From positions 1 through 64,000 of the forward strand of contig CALWHT010000011.1 in NCBI GenBank assembly GCA_944380515.1: 64,000 nt of DNA, in the 5' to 3' direction. Positions 8,640 through 17,774 of this stretch are shown in pieces. Each line of letters starts with the position of its first letter. Within the stretch, counting starts at the first letter, position 1. Made by a program: the position numbers and the translations under genes. The notes below the pieces were generated by a model. That model made no database searches, had not been told where the DNA came from, and saw nothing but the letters and a program-made list of their open reading frames with translations. The DNA is from an uncultured Roseburia sp. GTDB lineage: Bacteria > Bacillota > Clostridia > Lachnospirales > Lachnospiraceae.

Positions 8640-10562
8640 ATGAATATTATCAACGTAGAAAATATTACGAAGGTGTACACCGAAAGGAAGCTTTTTGAGG
8701 AAGCTTCCTTTTATGTGCAGGAGGGGGAAAAAATAGGGGTTATCGGCATTAACGGCACGGGAAAGTCAACGCTGCTTAAGATTTTGGCGGGACTTGAGGA
8801 GGCGGATTCCGGAACCGTGACAAGGGCGAAGCATATCGTAGTCCGGTATTTGCCGCAAAATCCGGTTTTTGACTCTGAGTTGTCAGTTCTGGAGGGGGTG
8901 CTTGCCTGCTGTAATCAGAATTCCGGCTCACAACATTCATCTGTCACGGAAAATGCAGGAAATCATGCAGATATATATGACCAGACACAATTCTGGAATC
9001 TTGAGAGCGATGCGAAGGCGATGTTAACGCGTCTGGGTGTCACAGATTTTTCCGCCAGGGTGGGAGAGCTTTCCGGAGGGCAGAGAAAGCGGCTGGCGCT
9101 GGTCGCCGCGCTGCTCGTTCCCTGTGACGTTCTGGTGCTGGACGAGCCGACGAATCATCTTGACTCGGCCATGGCGGACTGGCTGGAGGATACGCTGAAA
9201 AAATGGAGGGGGGCGCTCGTCATGGTGACGCATGACCGCTATTTTTTAGACAGCATCTGCAGCCGGATTGTGGAGGTGGATAAGGGAAAGATTTACAGCT
9301 ATGAGACAAATTATTCCGGGTATCTGGAGCGAAAGGCCGCGCGGGAGGAAATTCAGCAGGCCGGGGAGCGGAAACGGCAGGCCATCCTGCGCAAGGAAAT
9401 CGAGTGGATACGCAGAGGCGCGAAGGCGCGGACAACCAAACAGAAGGGAAGAATCGAGCGCTATGAGGCACTCAAAAACCAGGCTGCGCCCATGGTGGAC
9501 GGAAGCGTGGAGCTAAGCTCAATTACCTCCCGGATGGGAAAAACCACCATTGAGCTTTCGCATATCGCAAAGGCATACGGGGATAAAATACTGATAGACG
9601 ATTTTACGTATATTTTTCTCAAAAATGACCGTATCGGGTTTATCGGGCCAAACGGCAGCGGAAAAACGACGCTGATGAAAATCATCGACGGCAGAATAAG
9701 CCCTGACGCGGGAAGCGTCACCGTCGGTCAGACGATTAAAATCGGATATTTTACCCAGGAACCGGAAGAAGCTAAAGCAGCCGGCATCGCCTATATGGAT
9801 GCGGAGGAAAAGGTCATTGATTATATCAAAAATACGGCGGAGTATGTGCGCACCGAAGACGGGCTGGTGTCTGCGTCAGCTATGCTGGAGCGATTTCTGT
9901 TCCCGCCCTCCCAGCAGTACAGCCCCATCGGCAGGCTTTCGGGCGGGGAGCGCCGGCGCCTGAATCTGCTGCGCGTGTTGATGGAGGCTCCCAACGTATT
10001 GATTTTGGACGAGCCGACGAATGATTTGGATACGAAAACGCTTGCGATTCTTGAGGATTATCTGGACAGCTATGAAGGAATTGTCATTACGGTCTCCCAT
10101 GACCGCTATTTTTTAGACCGTGTTGTGCGGCGTATTTTTGCGTTTGAGGAAGGCGGGAGAATTTGCCAGTACGAGGGCGGTTATACGGATTATGTAAATC
10201 GGCTTGCCTCGGAGGGAAGGCTTCCGGGAGATATGAGACAGGAAGAAACGGGGCACGCGCGTGCCGACATTTCTGCCGGGGAGACGGAGAACACGCAAAA
10301 GAGCGCCACCCGGACGCACGGGAAAAAATTAAGATTCAGCTATAACGAGCAGAGAGAGTACGAGACCATCGAAGATGACATCGCCGCATTGGAGGACGAT
10401 ATCAGCGCATTGGAGCGGGAAATGACTGTTAACGCCACCAATTCGGCCAGACTTTGCGAGCTTTCCGCGGAGAAAGAGCAGAAGGAACGGCTGCTGGAGG
10501 AAAAGATGGAGCGCTGGGAGTATCTGGAGGAGCTTGCGCAGCGGATTGAGGCGCAGGACTAA
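8640..10562 (+). CDS. ABC-F family ATP-binding protein
   Basis: A 640-aa soluble protein with two ABC ATPase domains and no membrane segment, the ABC-F plan for ribosome-associated factors (Uup/EttA/resistance types). Domain 1 shows GINGTGKST (about 39), LSGGQRKRLAL and DEPTNHLD; domain 2 shows GPNGSGKTT (about 340), LSGGERRRLNLL and DEPTNDLD. The basic inter-domain linker (RRGAKARTTKQKGR) and a C-terminal charged coiled coil (about 575-640) are typical of Uup-like members. A polar segment near residues 100-125 looks like a lineage-specific loop. The gene starts 12 bases after the EAL stop. Subfamily cannot be fixed by eye. Confidence 0.92.
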   Translation: MNIINVENITKVYTERKLFEEASFYVQEGEKIGVIGINGTGKSTLLKILAGLEEADSGTVTRAKHIVVRYLPQNPVFDSELSVLEGVLACCNQNSGSQHSSVTENAGNHADIYDQTQFWNLESDAKAMLTRLGVTDFSARVGELSGGQRKRLALVAALLVPCDVLVLDEPTNHLDSAMADWLEDTLKKWRGALVMVTHDRYFLDSICSRIVEVDKGKIYSYETNYSGYLERKAAREEIQQAGERKRQAILRKEIEWIRRGAKARTTKQKGRIERYEALKNQAAPMVDGSVELSSITSRMGKTTIELSHIAKAYGDKILIDDFTYIFLKNDRIGFIGPNGSGKTTLMKIIDGRISPDAGSVTVGQTIKIGYFTQEPEEAKAAGIAYMDAEEKVIDYIKNTAEYVRTEDGLVSASAMLERFLFPPSQQYSPIGRLSGGERRRLNLLRVLMEAPNVLILDEPTNDLDTKTLAILEDYLDSYEGIVITVSHDRYFLDRVVRRIFAFEEGGRICQYEGGYTDYVNRLASEGRLPGDMRQEETGHARADISAGETENTQKSATRTHGKKLRFSYNEQREYETIEDDIAALEDDISALEREMTVNATNSARLCELSAEKEQKERLLEEKMERWEYLEELAQRIEAQD

Positions 10563-11005
10563 GTGCGCTTTTTTCCGGCCTTTCCAAGCGCGTTGAACCA
10601 TGCCTGGGGCAGTGATGAGCCGAATACGATTCCAAGAACGATGGCTCCGGCAACCTTGATGGTTTCCATGCCGTACTGCGAGCACTCGCTCATTTCATTC
10701 ATGATAAAATAATAGGACATGTAGTAAATTCCGGCACCCGGCACCAGCGGGAAAATACCGGAAATCAGATAAAGCGTCACCGGATTTTTGCGGATGGCCG
10801 CGATGGTGCGCGAAATGACCGCCAGTGCAAAGGTTGCGGTCAGATTCGCGATGGCGGTTCCGGTGCCGAGGTTCATGCAGGCCAGATAGACAATCCAGCC
10901 AATCGCCCCGGTCAGGCCGCAGAAAAGAAGTTCTGATTTTGGAGCCGCAAAAAGCAGCGCAAAGGAAATCGTTGCGGTCATGCAGACCAAAAACTGTACG
11001 AGCAT
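10559..11005 (-). CDS. ThrE-type threonine/serine exporter, small subunit (DUF3815-like)
   Basis: A 148-aa membrane protein with about four hydrophobic segments, matching the C-terminal half of ThrE-type amino acid exporters encoded separately. The start at ATG 11005 is chosen because AGGAGG lies 11 bases upstream; the open frame extends 23 codons further. It sits 2 bases after the stop of the larger subunit (11008-11781), so the two form an operon encoding a two-part exporter. Its stop overlaps the end of the convergent ABC-F gene by four bases, so no separate terminator fits between them. Confidence 0.85.
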   Translation of the reverse strand: MLVQFLVCMTATISFALLFAAPKSELLFCGLTGAIGWIVYLACMNLGTGTAIANLTATFALAVISRTIAAIRKNPVTLYLISGIFPLVPGAGIYYMSYYFIMNEMSECSQYGMETIKVAGAIVLGIVFGSSLPQAWFNALGKAGKKRT

Positions 11006-11007
11006 AT

Positions 11008-11781
11008 TCACAGGGCACCTCCTATGGAAAAACGGTAGACCGTAATTACGCTTCCGACTCCGACGGCGATGCAAAACGCGGTCAGCACGGCGTCAATCAT
11101 GTGGATCGCACCGGAGAGATAATCTCCGTTGAAAAAGTCGCGGATGGAGGTCGTCAGTGCGATTCCGGGCACCAGCGGCATAATTGCGCCGATAATTGCC
11201 TTGTCATAGAGAATCGGAAGCCCGATGGTATACAGAAAAAGGCTCACCAGTGTGACAAGTGCGCTCCCGAAAATATTCGTGATGAATTTTGATGTTCTGC
11301 GCTTCGAAAGACGGTTTAAAAACAGCTTTAGAAGGGCGCCCGCAAGGAAGGAGACTGCCGCATCCGCGAAAGCTCCGCCGAACAGGTAACCGAAACAGGC
11401 GCTGCCCATGCCGCAGAAAAAAACTTCAAGCCATTGCCTGTTCGTGGGAATCGACTTACATTCCTCCAGCCGGCGGAACGCTTCCGGCAGCGTGCATTCG
11501 TGGGAGCAGATTTCCCGGGAGAGCTGATTGAGCGCCGCAATCCTTCCGAGATGCATTTTTCCGAGGGGAATGTGGCGTACCATGCTGCACGCGTCGTCCC
11601 TGTCCTCGTTCGCGCTGGCAAAAATGCCGTTTGAGAGTACATACACATCATAATTTTCAATTTCATAGGCTTCCAGTATATGCATTACCGTATCCTCGAC
11701 ACGGTAAACCTCAGCGCCGTTGCGCAGCAGGGCGTCTCCTGTTTCCACTGCGAGGGAAAGAACCTCTTTCGTCACTGCCAT
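11008..11781 (-). CDS. ThrE-type threonine/serine exporter, large subunit (DUF1212-like)
   Basis: A 257-aa protein. The N-terminal soluble half contains the family-typical GDALLRNGAEVYRVEDTV; four to five hydrophobic segments occupy residues 120-255. Together with the downstream small subunit it matches the split form of ThrE, which exports threonine and serine in Corynebacterium; the substrate here is inferred. ATG 11781 is preferred over ATG 11790, because the GAAAGGA lies directly against the latter. The upstream region to 11934 holds no other gene on this strand. Confidence 0.85.
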   Translation of the reverse strand: MAVTKEVLSLAVETGDALLRNGAEVYRVEDTVMHILEAYEIENYDVYVLSNGIFASANEDRDDACSMVRHIPLGKMHLGRIAALNQLSREICSHECTLPEAFRRLEECKSIPTNRQWLEVFFCGMGSACFGYLFGGAFADAAVSFLAGALLKLFLNRLSKRRTSKFITNIFGSALVTLVSLFLYTIGLPILYDKAIIGAIMPLVPGIALTTSIRDFFNGDYLSGAIHMIDAVLTAFCIAVGVGSVITVYRFSIGGAL

Positions 11782-11934
11782 AGCCTGCATTTCCTTTCTT
11801 TTCCATAAAAAATCATAGCTCTAAAGTAAAAAGGTAGCACGTTTTTCCGCAAAAAGCAATGTTATACATAATATTTGTAAAAACAGACATAATAATTCCT
11901 GATATCAGAAACATCACAGGAAAGGAGAATGTAT

Positions 11935-12102
11935 ATGAATTGCAGAAAATACAGGGCGGCTCTTGTGGGCCTGATTGTGGCGGCATTTGTTTTGGGCGCC
12001 TGCTTTTATATCAGTCATATGAGGGAAAGCGAGGTTCCTGCGGACGGCATGCTGGTGGAAAATTGTGAGGAAGCCGGAGAAGACGGGGAGCTGTGGGCGT
12101 GA
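11935..12102 (+). CDS. small single-pass membrane protein upstream of spoVAA
   Basis: A 55-aa ORF from ATG 11935 to TGA 12102, with AAAGGAGAA 7 bases before the start. It has a basic N-terminus (NCRKYR), one hydrophobic segment at about residues 8-26 ending in GAC, and an acidic C-terminus. It overlaps the GTG start of spoVAA. The GAC could be a lipobox-like cysteine, though its context is poor. Good ribosome binding site, position and overlap support coding; I recognise no family. A role in the spoVA operon is inferred from position only. Confidence 0.6.
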   Translation: MNCRKYRAALVGLIVAAFVLGACFYISHMRESEVPADGMLVENCEEAGEDGELWA

Positions 12103-12746
12103 GTAACGAGACTCTTTATTTAAAAATAGAAAAAAATAGCCTTGTGTTTGACAGGCATGTGAAGCTTGAGGATATTGCGAAGATGGAGTGTGCCGACGAG
12201 GCCGTTTTACGAAAGCTGAAACAGAAAAAAATATACAGCTTTTCGGATGCCATTGACACGAAAAAGCAGAAAAACCAGATGCAGGTGTTTTCGGTTTTAA
12301 AAATTATCGAGCTGATACATGAGGAGTATCCGAATCTGACGGTTTCCAACGAGGGAGAAAGCGATTTTATCGTGGAGTATATCCCAAATCCGAAAAAACC
12401 GAAATGGATGAATGTCTTAAAGACGGCGGTGTTGTGCGTCATTATTTTTTTTGGCTCGGCCTTTACGATCATGGCGTTTAATAACGATATTGCCGTAACG
12501 GAGGTTTTTGGAAAGCTGTACGAGCAGGTCATGGGCACAGAACCTGCGGGGGTGACGGAGCTTGAAATCTGTTACTGCATCGGGCTCGGCCTCGGAATCG
12601 TCATTTTCTTTAACCATGTCGGAAAGAAGAAAATCACGCCGGATCCCACGCCGATTCAGGTTGAGATGCGAAAGTATGAGACGGATATCGACACTACCTT
12701 CATCGAGAATGCGGGGAGAAAGGGACACAGCATAGATGTTAATTAA
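12093..12746 (+). CDS. spoVAA: stage V sporulation protein AA
   Basis: A 217-aa SpoVAA, part of the SpoVA complex that moves Ca-dipicolinic acid across the inner spore membrane. The N-terminal beta-rich part begins with TLYLKIEKN, as in the family. Two hydrophobic segments lie at about residues 108-130 and 157-175. The start is GTG 12093 or GTG 12099, both inside the preceding small ORF; GGGGAG lies a few bases upstream. Its stop overlaps the spoVAB start. Family recognition rests on the N-terminal pattern and on the neighbouring spoVAB and spoVAC. Confidence 0.85.
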   Translation: MGVSNETLYLKIEKNSLVFDRHVKLEDIAKMECADEAVLRKLKQKKIYSFSDAIDTKKQKNQMQVFSVLKIIELIHEEYPNLTVSNEGESDFIVEYIPNPKKPKWMNVLKTAVLCVIIFFGSAFTIMAFNNDIAVTEVFGKLYEQVMGTEPAGVTELEICYCIGLGLGIVIFFNHVGKKKITPDPTPIQVEMRKYETDIDTTFIENAGRKGHSIDVN

Positions 12747-13170
12747 TCATATTTTTCTTGGTTTTCTGGGAATTGCCTTCGGTTTCGCAGTCTCGGCGGG
12801 AACCTTCGCATTTATGATTGTCATCGGTGTTGTGCCGCGTCTGGTCGGTAAGTGCAACCGGGCGGCGGAGACGATGCGTTTTGAACACGCCATTATGCTG
12901 GGCGGCATCCTGGGCAATATCGCTTCGGTATTTTTGGACCTGAGATTTCCGCTGGGACCTTTGTTTCTGTGCGCCTACGGCCTGTCCGCCGGAATTTTTG
13001 TGGGCTGTATGGCCGTAGCGCTCGCGGAAATCCTGAATACATTTCCGATTATGTTCCGCAGGATGAGGCTCAAGGAGGGGCTCAAATGGGTGATGTTTAC
13101 CATGGCGCTCGGAAAAACCTGCGGCTCGCTTTACTATTTTTTGACAGGAATCGGTCTGGGTCTGAATTGA
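12736..13170 (+). CDS. spoVAB: stage V sporulation protein AB
   Basis: A 144-aa, almost entirely hydrophobic protein with about four membrane segments, including the SpoVAB-like GVVPRLVGKCN loop and GGILGN. It overlaps the end of spoVAA by 11 bases. SpoVAB works with the other SpoVA proteins in dipicolinate uptake during sporulation. The order spoVAA-spoVAB followed by spoVAC matches the conserved operon, apart from one extra ORF between AB and AC. Confidence 0.88.
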   Translation: MLINHIFLGFLGIAFGFAVSAGTFAFMIVIGVVPRLVGKCNRAAETMRFEHAIMLGGILGNIASVFLDLRFPLGPLFLCAYGLSAGIFVGCMAVALAEILNTFPIMFRRMRLKEGLKWVMFTMALGKTCGSLYYFLTGIGLGLN

Positions 13171-13230
13171 CGGTTTCGGTTTTTGCGATTACAATAAAAA
13201 GAAATATCGCAAACGACTGGAGAGAGAAAA

Positions 13231-13590
13231 ATGGTACCATCTATTGCGCGTCAGAGCGTCATTATCAAATGTAATATGCAAAAATCCGTGCTGACCGGAA
13301 ACTATGAATTCTATTACGCGGCAGGACTTGCCGCGAAGCTTTTCGGGCTGGCGCCGGAGGAAGAAATCCGGCCGAAGGAGCTGACGGAATTCCTGGCGGA
13401 GCATCTGAAAGGGCGCGAGCCGGGGGAGGAAAGAGAAGCGTGGCTGCTTCATCTGCTGAGCGGGTACAAGCCCACGGAAGAATACGACGGTCAGATGAAG
13501 GAGCTGCTGCTGATGGGAGAAACGGAAGCGTATTTATGGACAGTACAGCTTCCGGCGGGAGCGTCCGACATTTCCGAAAAGTCTGTATAA
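13231..13590 (+). CDS. uncharacterised protein between spoVAB and spoVAC
   Basis: A 119-aa protein, ATG 13231, with GGAGAGAG 6 bases upstream. It is soluble, acidic in the middle and rich in Leu and Glu, with no signal peptide. It lies 60 bases after spoVAB and about 80 before spoVAC, in the same direction. It is not one of the canonical SpoVA proteins I know. Location suggests co-expression in the forespore; function is unknown. Confidence 0.6.
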   Translation: MVPSIARQSVIIKCNMQKSVLTGNYEFYYAAGLAAKLFGLAPEEEIRPKELTEFLAEHLKGREPGEEREAWLLHLLSGYKPTEEYDGQMKELLLMGETEAYLWTVQLPAGASDISEKSV

Positions 13591-13672
13591 GCTTCGCTCT
13601 GTCCGTGCATACTACCAGTGACGGATGCCGGCATCGCTATGCGGGCGGAAGCAGAGAAACGGAGGGAAGTGT

Positions 13673-14137
13673 ATGGACGAGAAAAAGGAGCGGCTGAATA
13701 AAAAGTATAACGATTATGTGAAGGAAGTAACGCCGACCCACAATCTATGGGTGAATATGGTCAAGGCATTTGTCACGGGCGGGGCAATCTGTGTGCTGGG
13801 ACAGTTTATTTTAAACACCTGCAAATCCTACGGACTGGATCAGGAGACGTCCGGGAGCTGGTGCAGTCTCATTTTGATTCTGTTATCCATTTTGCTCACG
13901 GGACTGAATCTGTACCCTTCCCTTGCAAACTGGGGAGGCGCGGGAGCTTTAGTGCCGATTACCGGGTTTGCCAACGGCGTGGCGGCTCCGGCCATTGAAT
14001 TTCAAAAGGAAGGTCAGGTTTTCGGTATCGGATGTAAAATTTTTACCATTGCCGGACCCGTTATTTTATACGGAATCTTTTCAAGCTGGGTGCTTGGGCT
14101 AATTTACTGGATTCTTAAAATCCTGGGGATGATGTGA
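13673..14137 (+). CDS. spoVAC: stage V sporulation protein AC
   Basis: A 154-aa membrane protein. KKYNDYVKEVTPTHNLWVN is the characteristic SpoVAC N-terminus, followed by about four hydrophobic segments and the GGAGALVPITGFANGV motif shared with SpoVAE. The start at 13673 is set by GGAGGGAAG upstream; an in-frame ATG at 13625 is less likely. SpoVAC is a mechanosensitive-type channel that releases dipicolinate at germination in Bacillus. The expected next gene, spoVAD, lies 9.6 kb further on. Confidence 0.93.
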   Translation: MDEKKERLNKKYNDYVKEVTPTHNLWVNMVKAFVTGGAICVLGQFILNTCKSYGLDQETSGSWCSLILILLSILLTGLNLYPSLANWGGAGALVPITGFANGVAAPAIEFQKEGQVFGIGCKIFTIAGPVILYGIFSSWVLGLIYWILKILGMM

Positions 14138-14193
14138 CAGGGAAAATACAAAGGATGGAAAATTCGGTAAAGCAGTGAAAGGAAGGCAGCGGT

Positions 14194-14385
14194 ATGATTA
14201 AAGAAGACGGTCTCCCGATGGGGCTTGGCTTTGGGCTTGCAATGAACGAGGAGGCAATGAATCATTTTTCCTCCATGACAGACGATGAAAAGCGCCAGGT
14301 GATAGAGGCGGCGCGGGGCGTTCAGTCAAGGGAGCAGATGCTTGCGCTTGTCAAAAATATTGCAGAGATGGATTTTTCCTCATAA
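14194..14385 (+). CDS. small conserved hypothetical protein after spoVAC
   Basis: A 63-aa protein, ATG 14194, with AAAGGAAGG upstream. It is soluble, with MGLGFGLAMNEEAM near the N-terminus and an acidic helical middle (MTDDEKRQVIEAARG). It lies 56 bases after spoVAC and just before a terminator, so it is the last gene of this transcription unit. Function unknown. Confidence 0.65.
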   Translation: MIKEDGLPMGLGFGLAMNEEAMNHFSSMTDDEKRQVIEAARGVQSREQMLALVKNIAEMDFSS

Positions 14386-14405
14386 AAAGGCCGGTGAAAG
14401 AAAGG

Positions 14406-14448
14406 TACCGGGCGGGCTGTTCGAAGGGACGGTCTGCCCGGTATTTTT
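14406..14448 (+). terminator. terminator closing the spoVAA-spoVAC unit
   Basis: The arms TACCGGGC and GCCCGGTA flank a 22-base loop and are followed by TTTTT. Confidence 0.8.
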
Positions 14449-14719
14449 GCGTGGTGCGCCTGGCGGCGCACGTTTTACGGGATTCATGTGTAAAAAGTAC
14501 CTGAATTCAGACTTATCCTGCACAATGGGAAAAATGCACAAAAAATAACGCATAAATCGCCAAATTTTTTCGCTGTAGTTGTGAAAAATCACGTTTACGA
14601 AAAAAAACGAAAAAAATGCTTGTGAAAAGTGGCAAAGAAGCTTACGATTATTGTAAATCATATGGTTAAAAAAGAAGCTTCGAGAGAGTATTTGAAAGTA
14701 CAGGAAAATGGAGGTATGT
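14449..14719 (+). other. intergenic region upstream of the amylase gene
   Basis: No gene is seen here. A GTGCGCC/GGCGCAC stem-loop lies at about 14453-14470. TTGTGA (14621-14626), a 17-base spacer and TACGAT form a weak candidate promoter. A-rich runs fill 14570-14620. GGAGG at 14710-14714 is the ribosome binding site of the amylase. Confidence 0.5.
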
Positions 14720-16801
14720 ATGAAGGGAAAAAGATTTTACAGAGGGCTGCTGTCGGCGGCTCTGGTTTCTGCATTTCTGTTTGGGAATGCGGCCGGGGCA
14801 GGGACGGTTTCGGTGTATGCGGGAAATGAACAAAACGCCGCTGCACAGACGGCGGATGCCTGCGGGCTTGCCGATGACATTCAGGACGGAGTGACGCTTC
14901 AGTGCTGGAACTGGTCATACAGCAATATTGAGGCGCATATTCCGGAGATTGCAGAGCAGGGCTTTTCCGCAATCCAGACATCGCCGATTCAGTTCTGCAA
15001 GGAGTCGACAAAAGGAAGGACGCAGGGGAGCAGCTGGTGGCTTTACTATCAGCCGGCAGGCTTTTATATTGATAATACGGGGACAAATGCGCTCGGAACA
15101 AAAGCGGAATTTGAGGATATGTGCGATACGGCGCATGAATACGGAATCAAGGTCATTGTCGATGTGGTCGCAAATCATCTCGGAAATACGACGGGAAATG
15201 ATTTATCCTCTGCCATTCCCGATGATATCCGCAATGACTGGAGCTGCTGGCACGATATTTCGAAGAATATCAACAATTACAACAGCCGTTATGAAATTAC
15301 CCAGTACTGCATGGGCGGGCTGCCCGATTTAAATACCGGAAATTCCAAAATCCAGCAGTATGTGCTGAATTATCTGAAGGAATGTATCGACGCGGGAGCG
15401 GACGGTTTCCGTTTTGACGCGGCAAAGCATATCGAGACGCCGGATGATTCCTCCTCGGGCTGCGGCAGCCAGTTCTGGCCGACCGTAATTGAAGGGGCAG
15501 AGAGCTATGCGGCCTCCACCAGGGGAATCGACCTTTACTGCTACGGGGAAGTGCTTGACCAGCCGGATTCTGCGGGGACGCTTTCGATTGCATCCTATAC
15601 CAAATATATGAGCGTAACGGACAATCAGACCGGAAATGCAATGCGAAACAGTGTTAATTCCGGCAATGCTTCCGGGGCAGCTTCCTCCTATTATTACAAA
15701 TCACCGGCAACCGCGGACAAGCTGGTGCTTTGGGCGGAATCGCACGATACCTATGCGGACAACAGCTCCAGCGGCGTGAGCACGGACAATATCAACAAAA
15801 CCTGGGCGCTTGTGGCAGCCAGAGCGGACGCGATGGGACTTTATTTTGCGAGACCGTCAAGCTACAATACAATGCTTGGAAGCGCTGATGTTACAGGCTG
15901 GTCCTATGATGTGGTAGAGAAGGCAAATGAGTTCCACAATGCATTTGCGGGACAGAACGAGTATTGTGCGTCCTCCGGAAATATTGCCTACATTGAGCGC
16001 GGGACGTCCGGCGTGGTGCTGGTAAACTGCGGCGGGCAGGGTACCTGGGTTTCCGTGAAAGCAAACCGGATGGCGGACGGAACCTACACAGATCAGGTCA
16101 GTGGCAATACATTTACGGTTTCCGGCGGTACGATTTCGGGTAATATCGGAAGTACCGGAGTTGCGGTCGTATATAACACAACCGGCGGGGGCGGCTCCCA
16201 TGAGGAGGAGACGGACAACGTTGCTTACATTAAGCTTCCTTCCGGCTGGCAGGAACCGGTTTACTGCTATGCGTATGACTCTGCAACTGAAACCGTCAAT
16301 AACGGCGAATGGCCGGGGCAGCAGATGACCAAGGTTTCCGACGGTATCTACAAATACGAGGTTCCCGGTACGATTAAAGATCCGAGAGTGATTTTTTACA
16401 GCAGTGATTCGAACCGTTATCCGGCCGATATGGAAAAAGGACTGCTTTTGTCCGGCTCCATGATTTATGAGGACGGTAACTGGAATACTTACACGGGGGA
16501 TTCCGAAACGGAACAGACAAATACGGCATATTTTTATAAGCCTGACGGCTGGGGCAGCAATTTATACTGCTACGTATATTCCGCAGACGATGATACCGTG
16601 CGCAACGGGGAATGGCCCGGGGTGAGCATGACGCACGTTTCCGACACGCTCTATAAATATGAGGTTTCGGATGAAATTACGAATCCGCTGGTATTGTTTA
16701 CCGACGGAAATAACCAGATTCCGGGCGCAAATGAGCCGGGCCTTTCCCTGAGCGGTTCTATGGTATATCAGAACGGAAACTGGACGGTATATCAGAATTA
16801 A
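14720..16801 (+). CDS. secreted GH13 alpha-amylase with two C-terminal starch-binding modules
   Basis: A 693-aa extracellular endo-amylase cutting alpha-1,4 links in starch. ATG 14720 follows GGAGG; four codons upstream is another in-frame ATG. A signal peptide spans about residues 1-30 (basic start, hydrophobic core, AGA/VYA). GH13 regions are visible: VDVVANHLG (I), GFRFDAAKH with the nucleophile Asp (II), YGEVL with the acid/base Glu (III) and WAESHD (IV). After a Gly/Glu-rich linker near residue 490, two repeats of about 90 residues (about 499-595 and 602-693), each with NGEWPG, YKYEV and SGSM, resemble CBM26-type modules. No sortase anchor is visible. Confidence 0.93.
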   Translation: MKGKRFYRGLLSAALVSAFLFGNAAGAGTVSVYAGNEQNAAAQTADACGLADDIQDGVTLQCWNWSYSNIEAHIPEIAEQGFSAIQTSPIQFCKESTKGRTQGSSWWLYYQPAGFYIDNTGTNALGTKAEFEDMCDTAHEYGIKVIVDVVANHLGNTTGNDLSSAIPDDIRNDWSCWHDISKNINNYNSRYEITQYCMGGLPDLNTGNSKIQQYVLNYLKECIDAGADGFRFDAAKHIETPDDSSSGCGSQFWPTVIEGAESYAASTRGIDLYCYGEVLDQPDSAGTLSIASYTKYMSVTDNQTGNAMRNSVNSGNASGAASSYYYKSPATADKLVLWAESHDTYADNSSSGVSTDNINKTWALVAARADAMGLYFARPSSYNTMLGSADVTGWSYDVVEKANEFHNAFAGQNEYCASSGNIAYIERGTSGVVLVNCGGQGTWVSVKANRMADGTYTDQVSGNTFTVSGGTISGNIGSTGVAVVYNTTGGGGSHEEETDNVAYIKLPSGWQEPVYCYAYDSATETVNNGEWPGQQMTKVSDGIYKYEVPGTIKDPRVIFYSSDSNRYPADMEKGLLLSGSMIYEDGNWNTYTGDSETEQTNTAYFYKPDGWGSNLYCYVYSADDDTVRNGEWPGVSMTHVSDTLYKYEVSDEITNPLVLFTDGNNQIPGANEPGLSLSGSMVYQNGNWTVYQN

Positions 16802-16809
16802 ACGGCGTT

Positions 16810-17607
16810 TCAGTCGAGAAAGCCGAAATGCTTAAGACCCTTTTCGATACCGCCTTCGCTGGCCTTTGCGGTTACATAGGACACCTGTTCAAACAGTGAG
16901 TCGGGCGAAGCGTTTCCCATGGCAATGCTGTTCGGAACAAATTGAAGCATGGGAATGTCGTTGCTGCTGTCGCCGAACGCGTAGGCGGTATCCTTATCGA
17001 GACCGCAGTATTCGAGGACATACCGGATGCCGGTCGCTTTGGAATAACCGAGCGGCACAAATTCCCGGAAGAGGCCGCCGCGGTCGATACATTCAAAATA
17101 GCGGTCGCTTATGCTGCGGAACGCTTCAAGCTGCGCGGGCTCCTGGTACCAGATGACGAATTTATCACAGTAAAAGTTCGGATGTTCCAGATTTTCGGGC
17201 ATATCATAGCCGCGCTGCACAAATTCCTCATACAGCTTTATGCATTCGGGATTGTTAAGAGGCCTTGTCATATCGAAGGCGGTTTCTTTGCGGGATTCGA
17301 AGATAATATCGATATTTGTCTCCCTTGCCTTTTTAAGAAGCTGCATCGTAATCTCATGGGTCTGAGCTACGTGCAGGATTTCTTTGCCCTGACAGAAAAT
17401 ATTTGTCCCGCAGCCGCAGATGTAGCCGTCAAAGCCGATCTCGCGGAAGCGCGGTTCCAGATTCTGAAAGCAGCGGCCCGTATTGATAAACATAAGATTA
17501 CCGTTTTCACGGGCCCTGCGGATCGCAGAGACAGTGCTCTCGGGAATGTTTCCGTCGATTTCCGAGGTGAGTGTGCCGTCAACGTCAAAAAAAGCAATTT
17601 TTCTCAT
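16810..17607 (-). CDS. HAD-superfamily phosphatase, Cof type
   Basis: A 265-aa Cof/YbiV-like HAD hydrolase. The nucleophile motif is FFDVDGTL near the start, motif II is NTGR, and the C-terminal Lys and Asp motifs are SKATGIRYVL and AFGDSSNDIPML. The type C2 cap lies between about residues 80 and 190. Enzymes of this group dephosphorylate sugar phosphates or flavin precursors; the substrate here is unknown. ATG 17607 has GGAG 7 bases upstream; an ATG four codons earlier lacks one. It converges on the amylase with an 8-base gap. Confidence 0.88.
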   Translation of the reverse strand: MRKIAFFDVDGTLTSEIDGNIPESTVSAIRRARENGNLMFINTGRCFQNLEPRFREIGFDGYICGCGTNIFCQGKEILHVAQTHEITMQLLKKARETNIDIIFESRKETAFDMTRPLNNPECIKLYEEFVQRGYDMPENLEHPNFYCDKFVIWYQEPAQLEAFRSISDRYFECIDRGGLFREFVPLGYSKATGIRYVLEYCGLDKDTAYAFGDSSNDIPMLQFVPNSIAMGNASPDSLFEQVSYVTAKASEGGIEKGLKHFGFLD

Positions 17608-17774
17608 AGTAATCTCCATTCCGTGTTATCATTATAGAATAGGAAAATTGTACGGTATTTTTCGGGAATTGTCAAAGGCAGGAAATTTTGGTAGGATAAT
17701 AAGAAAATCAGACGGCGGGCAGAGCGAAAGAAGCCAGAAAGGAAGCCCGGATAAACGGAAGGGAGAGACAGAAA